Part shown: piece by piece, positions 58,399 through 64,000 of the stretch
Numbering within the stretch: position 1 is the stretch's first letter
How the letters are laid out: every line of letters begins with the position of its first letter
Source of the DNA: Rehmannia glutinosa
Taxonomy: Eukaryota > Streptophyta > Magnoliopsida > Lamiales > Orobanchaceae
Direction of reading: 5' to 3'
DNA length: 64,000 nt
NCBI GenBank assembly: GCA_016081115.2
Contig: JABTTQ020000658.1
Coordinates: forward strand, 62,001-126,000
Translations under genes and position numbers: made by a program
The notes under the pieces: generated by a model
Databases searched by the model: none
Seen by the model: the letters and a program-made list of their open reading frames with translations, nothing else
Told to the model about the DNA's origin: nothing

Positions 58399-59102
58399 TT
58401 GAATGTGTATACAGTATGAGTATAATATTATTTATGTGAGGGTGGTAGATGGGACTAGTTTCAGAAGAAATGTAAATTTAATGGTAAATTTGAGCATGTA
58501 TTTATAGACCATTTGTAAATCTGATAAAATTAGATTTACAACAACATGAGATACATGAGACAATATGTAAAATTACATAAGATACATGAGTAAAGACATA
58601 TCAGCATGAGGTACTTGGGACAAGATGTATCACTACAAAGTTGATAAGGTACATCAGATAAGACTACACAACTGCGTACAACTAACATCTAATAAAGAAT
58701 GGATGACAAGACATGTTAATGTAAAGCTAATAAGGCTAAATCTAATACAGCTGATGAAAATAAATTACTTAATTTCACACAACCCTTAATTCTAATGAAA
58801 ATGAATAATCATCTAGACAAAATTAAACATTATCAAACAAATATTTAATTAAATTATCTAATTTCATACAACCCTTAGTTCTAATGAAAATAAATCTTAA
58901 TAATGTCCTCTAAAGTGCCACAAATAGGTCTATTTCTCTCTCATCTGCTCCGTCTTCTACTCAGTTGTGGTAGCGTAACATGCTCCACATCTACAATCGT
59001 GAAGTCTGAATGTCCAGCATCACACATAGATGGAAATGACGGATATTGAATCGGTTATGTATCATATGCACATCGATCTCTAGGAGGCTCGTGATATGTC
59101 AT
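58399..59102. other. Intergenic DNA with one protein-like trace
   Basis: A minus-strand trace ending near 58930 (start about 59099) reads M-T-Y-H-E-P-P-R-D-R and, after a stop, 'YPSFPSMCDAGHSDFTIVDV'. It looks like transposon C-terminal text but is unidentified; the copia LTR has inserted into it at 59103. The rest is AT-rich. Confidence 0.35.
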
Positions 59103-60630
59103 TGTTAGGAATTTTATTGTTTAGATTTTGATGAATGCCATATAAAACTTAGAATAGAAAGTTGGCTCCCCAATTCTTGTTGTAAAATGTATTGTAACAA
59201 TTAGAGTGGCCAAGCCGAGTTAAGTCACCTACGCCCTAACATGCAAGAAGACAATCAAGACTTGAAGGAAAACTTCTCACGAGAGACACCAGTCACGGCA
59301 AAGAAGATGACAGACAGAACTCGATCAAGAAGAAGCGGTGAGATGCGGTGAGTGGAACATCAGTCAAGTCAACTCAAAGAAGCAAGTCTCAAGTCAAGTG
59401 AAGAAGAGTCATCCATGATTGGAAGTCGACTCTAAGTCACCTGGGGAAAGCAAGGAAATGCGATCAAGTCGAGATAATCGAAAAAGAACCGTTTTACTGA
59501 GTAAATCAAAGAATTTACTTAAACAAGTAATATCTCCATACCACCTTTCTTGGAGTGCTCGACCCCGAAGCGTGCAAAAGGAATGAACCAATGGGAAGCA
59601 CTACACCGTGTCGAACTCGGAAAAGGTGATAAAACAATTCATACGAGGAAATGGCAATTCCAAGAAGCGCAAGCCAACGATCGCAAAGTGACTTTCAAAA
59701 ATGAGCCTATCTCTTCAACGGGCAAATTTTTGAAAGTTCACTATAAAAGGCCGAGGAGTTTGTTTGAGAAGGAAGATGAATGACACACACGTGAGATATA
59801 CAAGCTTATCAAAATCGAAACATTCTCAATCCTCAAGCCTTCATTTCAAGTACATCAATCCAACACTTACCAAGTGAAGGAAAGAGAACTTCAACCGAGT
59901 TGAAGAGGAAACTTTTGAAAACAAGGGGTCTACATTCGGGAAGGATTGTAGAAAGGTTCAAGGTTGAACCAAGTCTTAAGCTTTTGGAGGGCTTCGTGAT
60001 CAAATCCAAAGAGCTTGAGCAAGTGATTTTGAGTAAAAGTGCGCCTGTGAAGAAGCCGAGTCGCACGAGAAGCCACCGAGTGAGTGATCAAGGCGTCTCA
60101 GATCGAGTCCCAAAGGATCAAGTCTATTGTTGTGATCAAGACTTGTATCCGGATTAGTTACCACTTTGTAAACCGATCATTACTTAGTGGATTCCTCGGG
60201 GAGTTGGAGAAGAGAGGAGTAGAAGAATTACCCCATCTTCGAACCTCTATAAAAACTCTATTGTGTCATTTACTTTACAGCACTTTAATACTTGCACTTT
60301 TAATCGCTTATATCTGGCGATAAATTTGCTATCCATTTGATAATTTATAAGTACTAAATCAAGCTCTAAAATCTTGCTTAATCAAACTTAAGGGTGTTAA
60401 GTCTTCGCGAAAAACAAAACCACAAGTTGAGTCAAATTATAGTCACGGTGAGTTACTCCATCAACGGCTCGATTGATGAGTCTCATTGAGCGATTAACTC
60501 TCTTGAGTGACTAATTCGATCCGTCCATCAGGACACAAATTGTGTAGAACTCAGTAGATTTAAAAAGGACTAAATCGAAAATTTGGTAAGGTTTATTCAA
60601 CCCCCTTCTAAACCTTACACTTACACCCTT
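59103..60630 (+). repeat. 5' LTR of the copia element
   Basis: It starts TGTTAGGAATTTTATTG and ends 'GGGACCTACA', so the ends are nearly inverted (TGTTAGG / TGTAGG). The base pair after it is AG, then the primer site. The preceding 5 bases are GTCAT, the expected target duplication; the other copy lies outside the window. Confidence 0.8.
59742..59748 (+). promoter_or_regulatory. LTR TATA box
   Basis: TTCACTATAAAAGGCCG lies 640 bases into the LTR, a normal place for the U3/R boundary. Confidence 0.65.
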
Positions 60631-60632
60631 GG

Positions 60633-60644
60633 GACCTACAAGTG
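60633..60644 (+). other. Met-tRNA primer-binding site
   Basis: TGGTATCGGAGC, one base from the usual TGGTATCAGAGC, two bases after the LTR. Confidence 0.8.
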
Positions 60645-60768
60645 GTATCGGAGCGGTTGGTTCATTGAACCCTCCGCACTGGTTACTAAACTAGATCTCC
60701 AAACTTTTCAAAGTCCGCTTTAGTACTTAAGTTTTCAAAACTCTTTTCTATCATTAAAAGTTATTATC

Positions 60769-62560
60769 ATGGAAGCAAATCTAACACGCATTCCTATGTT
60801 CACTATTGAAGAATTTGATGATTGGAAAATTCGTATGTGCTCATCTATCAAAGCATTACATGATGAGATGTGGATAGTGATAGAAGATGGGCCTCCGCAA
60901 ATATTAAAGGTGAACACAAATTTATCACGAAGAGTTCAAATTTGAAGGAGAAGAAGATGTTGCTCCCCTGCATCATGGTTGAAAAACCAAGAACCGAGTG
61001 GACAAATGATGAGAAAAAGATACAACCTGGACAATGTAGCCAAGGACATTCTTTACAAAACCTTAGACAAAGCCATGTTCAATAAAGTCAAATCTTGCAA
61101 AACGGCTAAGGAAATCAGGACAAGTCGACATTGATTTGTGAAGGCTCGAGCAAATCAAAGAAAACAAACTATCGCTGGTGTACAAAAATTTGAGAACTTT
61201 AAAATGATCTCGGAGAAAACCTGGATCAACTAGATGCTCGGTTTACGTAAATCACAAATGAGTCGTCTACACTTGGAAAGGAATATACACGGAGGAAGGA
61301 AATGTGTATGAAGATCCTAAAAAGTCTTCCATTTGAATGGGAAATGAAGGTCATGGCACCGAGACATTCCATGGACCTATCAAAGACATCCAACCATGAA
61401 CTATTCTCGGACCTCAAAGCTATGAGTTTGGTGAGAAGAAAAGACGAGGAAGAGACAATTTTGTACCCAAAACAAATTTGCTCTTAATTGTTAAAGATGG
61501 GAAGAGAGCCGAGGTCAAAGTAAGTCATTGACCCGGAAGAAATAGCCCCGATGGTTAAAGGTTCAACAAGTTCTTCAATAAGAACTACAAGAGAGAAAGG
61601 GTGAATCTTCCAGGAAGACACTCGAAGCTCCTCCAAATCAAGGAAGAGACCAACCAAGAGAACAGATCATCAAAAAGTTGAGTATCAAAAGCCGACAACT
61701 CAAGAATGGAAAGAGTCGATCAAAAAGTCTGAATATCTATGTTGGAATCGTAGACAACCAGGTCACTATGCCATTATTGCTCATATCCTGTAGTCAACAA
61801 GACGAGGATGAAGAAGAAAGAAAGGTCTTGAGGAGAAAGAAGACAAGAAAAGAAAAAGGCAATGATGGTCGCAGAGAGGCTGCTGAAACAAGCTAAGTCA
61901 AGAGAGATAGTGATTCAAAGAGCGAGTGGCCGACTACTCAAGTGACTCGAAGAAGAAGCCCGATCCGCTTGATGGTCAAAGAACAAGATCAAGAAGATGA
62001 GGTACAATCTAACTCAACAAACTCGACACTAGTGATAGTGATCGACACACACACTTCATCACCCACTCGATCTTTATGATTCATTAGGCAAAATGATGAA
62101 AGACTTTGAGCACATTAAATCCTCACACACACTATTGAATGAGGAAAACAACCTACTCAAAAGTCAAAACTCAAAGTCGACTAAGGAGCCGAGTACTCTA
62201 AGTCAAATAGCCGATGAGAATAAGAGTTTAAAGGTGAAAATGTTAAATTAATAGCGAAATTGCCTGCTATAGAAAAGAGGGAGAATGACCTCAAGAATGT
62301 TATTGCCTCATTCACTAAGGCATCTAAATCATTTAATGATCTTATTATGAGTCAAAGAGAATGTGGAGACAAGACAAAGCTTAGGATTTGATTCCTCTAT
62401 GCTATGTCAAACCTCAAGAGTAGTTTTGGAAAAAGGATCTTCAAGTCATGAAGAGTCCGAAAAATCCAAAACTCTAAATGTTGCACACACATTCACCGCA
62501 AAGCACAATAATAAGCAAACCGCCTTGGTTATAAAGGAAAAGGAAAAAATTGATTGAGTG
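60769..62560 (+). pseudogene. gag: Copia gag
   Basis: Start at 60769: M-E-A-N-L-T-R-I-P-M-F-T-I-E-E-F-D-D-W-K-I-R. The UBN2-type gag core is then split among frames (e.g. 60870-61085 and 61302-61487). The zinc knuckle at 61740-61775 reads C-W-N-R-R-Q-P-G-H-Y-A, where the second cysteine has become R, so the knuckle is broken. The stretch 62090-62560 is helical and lysine/glutamate/serine-rich, like the coiled-coil of Sirevirus Gag. Confidence 0.75.
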
Positions 62561-63129
62561 TCTTTGAAAGGGATGACCGAGAAGAGATTCAAATTGAGTC
62601 CTCAAAGCAAACTCCAAACAGAAAATACTCAGTAAAGAAGAAGCGAGCTACCAAAAACCCAGAAAATCCATAAAAGAAATACATATGATGGGAATGGTAG
62701 AAAATATCCAAGCCAAGCTGATTGGAATAATGTGAACCATCGACACTTGGGACTTATGGAATATAAGCCCAGGATGGCAAAGGCCAGAACTCAAGAAAGG
62801 CCATTCCAAAAGTATAAGAGCTTTCATCAAAGACACACACATATGCACCTAGGCATTACACTCAAAAACACCACAACTACCCAAGAAAGGCAATTGCTAA
62901 AACACATATGCGGCATACATACAAAAGAGACAACTGTATGAACCTAGAATCCCCAAGCAATTTGCCAGGATTAATTATGATTATGGCGATAGATGGCAAC
63001 CTCTTAGAGTCAAATCATTTGGCTATAGGTTGGTTGGATCATCTTATAATTCTAACCCCTCGGGACCGGACAAGCATGGGTACCAAAACTTAATTTCCTT
63101 GATTGCAGGTTCAAGGAGCAGTGAGTGCC

Positions 63130-63270
63130 AAGGAACCTGGTACATGGATAGTGGTCATTCCGGACATATGACAGAAATAAAAGAAATCTGTCAAAATTCA
63201 AGGAAGTTAAAGGAGCAAAAGTCATATTTGGAGGAAATGAAGCTCGGGTGAAATAAAAGGCATTGGATCC
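63130..63270 (+). pseudogene. Copia aspartic protease
   Basis: W-Y-M-D-S-G-H-S-G-H-M-T, the D-S-G active site of copia proteases, intact. The rest of the domain runs out of frame after about 63250. Confidence 0.75.
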
Positions 63271-63529
63271 ATCAAGAGGAATGGATTAGAAATCACAGAT
63301 GTTGCATATGTTGAAGGACTAAACTTCAATCTACTAAGCATCATCAACTCGTGACAAGGGCTACAATGTTGGATTCAACATGGGTATATGCCAAATCAAG
63401 GATATTGAATCAAATGAAGTTGTCTTTGCAAGGAAGTAGACGAGGAAGAATATGTATGTAGTGGATTGGTCAATCGCAACACCCAAAGACTGTCTACTAG
63501 CAAAGAGCACAAATTTGAATCAAATTCCG

Positions 63530-64000
63530 TGGCACAAAAAAGTCGAGTCACCTGAATTTCAAAACAATTAACAAAGTCGGGCAAGAAGTCACCTTGTAGA
63601 AGGACTTCGGACTCGGTATACAAAAAGGAGAGTATATGTGATGCATGTCGAGAAGGAAAACAAATCAAGTCGTCATTCAAAGAAAAGACATGCCCATCCT
63701 CAACAAGAATATTGCACCGCTTCATATGGATCTATTTGGCCCAGTGGAACCAAACAAAGATAAGTGGAAAGAAATACACCTTGGTGGTAGTAGATGACTA
63801 CTCAAGATATACATGGACAATATTCATGTGTAAGAAGAAAGAAACTCTACAAAAACTACCACAAATTGGTGATGAAGAGGATTCAAAATGAGAAGAGTCA
63901 AACCATTATCAAAATAAGATCGGATAGAGGAACCGAGTTTGTAAATGGAATAATAACTCGTATTGTATTGAAAATGGTATCGGTCATGAACTATCGGCAA
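63530..64000 (+). pseudogene. Copia gag-pre-integrase and integrase start
   Basis: The HHCC zinc region begins W-H-K-K-V-E-S and continues through several frames to C-D-A-C at about 63640. The integrase core signature H-M-D-L-F-G-P is readable at about 63725, then V-V-D-D-Y-S-R at 63790, giving the first catalytic aspartate area. The window ends inside the core. Confidence 0.7.

Larger units (their letters stand above)
59103..64000 (+). mobile_element. Ty1/copia retrotransposon, Sirevirus-like, cut by window end
   Basis: A full 5' LTR (59103-60630) is followed by a primer site, gag, protease, gag-pre-integrase and the start of integrase. The long LTR (1528 bp), the cytosine-rich LTR end ('CAACCCCCTTCTAAACCTTA') and the long coiled-coil gag fit the SIRE/Maximus group. 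Frame breaks occur in every domain. The RT, RNase H and 3' LTR lie beyond 64000. Confidence 0.85.

Noticed and set aside
63396..63725. Minus-strand ORF of 109 codons
   Set aside because: Antisense shadow of the copia protease-integrase region, which is readable on plus.

Overview
This is a transposon-dense stretch of a plant nuclear genome, most likely a eudicot. Low-GC intergenic DNA, plant-specific retrotransposon lineages, an endogenous plant pararetrovirus, split gene fragments with plant-like introns, and (TA)n microsatellites support this. There is only one candidate cellular gene close to intact; nearly everything else is mobile DNA or gene relics. I could not fix the species.

Layout. 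1-8.3 kb: a decayed Ty3 Tat-lineage retrotransposon on the minus strand, flanked by two ~135 bp direct repeats, then the 3' part of a second Tat-like element on plus with a 60-bp (20-codon) tandem repeat and an LTR. 8.4-11.25 kb: a very large LTR-like block with a CACTA-type insertion. 13.3-14.4 kb: a short conserved plant gene (resembling 'embryo sac development arrest 6' proteins) with TATA box, long leader and one apparent frameshift. 15.5-17.4 kb: hAT-like non-autonomous elements and a degenerate repeat pair. 17.78-25.90 kb: terminal inverted repeats with an 8-bp target duplication enclosing an almost full-length endogenous caulimovirid (minus strand, primer site to promoter). 26-28 kb: a MITE and AT-rich DNA. 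28.6-35.4 kb: a minus-strand string of exon-sized gene fragments, including PEX14-like and TypA/BipA-like pieces. 35.8-36.9 kb: a TIR element inside (TA)n, carrying a minisatellite.

37-41.3 kb: AT-rich DNA and a possible organelle-like patch. 41.32-46.93 kb: a full-length but mutated L1-type LINE with a clear target-site duplication. 48.5-50.0 kb: a 5'-truncated LINE on minus. 50.6-52.0 kb: two MITEs. 52.0-53.5 kb: a GTE-type bromodomain pseudogene on minus. 54.9-57.6 kb: a Mutator-like transposase pseudogene. 58.1-58.4 kb: a Myb/SANT-like transposon-associated fragment. 59.1-64 kb: a Sirevirus-like Ty1/copia element with a full 5' LTR, primer site, gag, protease and integrase start, running off the window.

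The genes do not form a pathway. The logic is nested insertion: virus inside a TIR element, CACTA inside a giant LTR, LINE inside AT-rich sequence, and host gene exons scattered as relics. Reading frames were judged by eye from translations and motifs; family names rest on remembered family motifs, not on searches.
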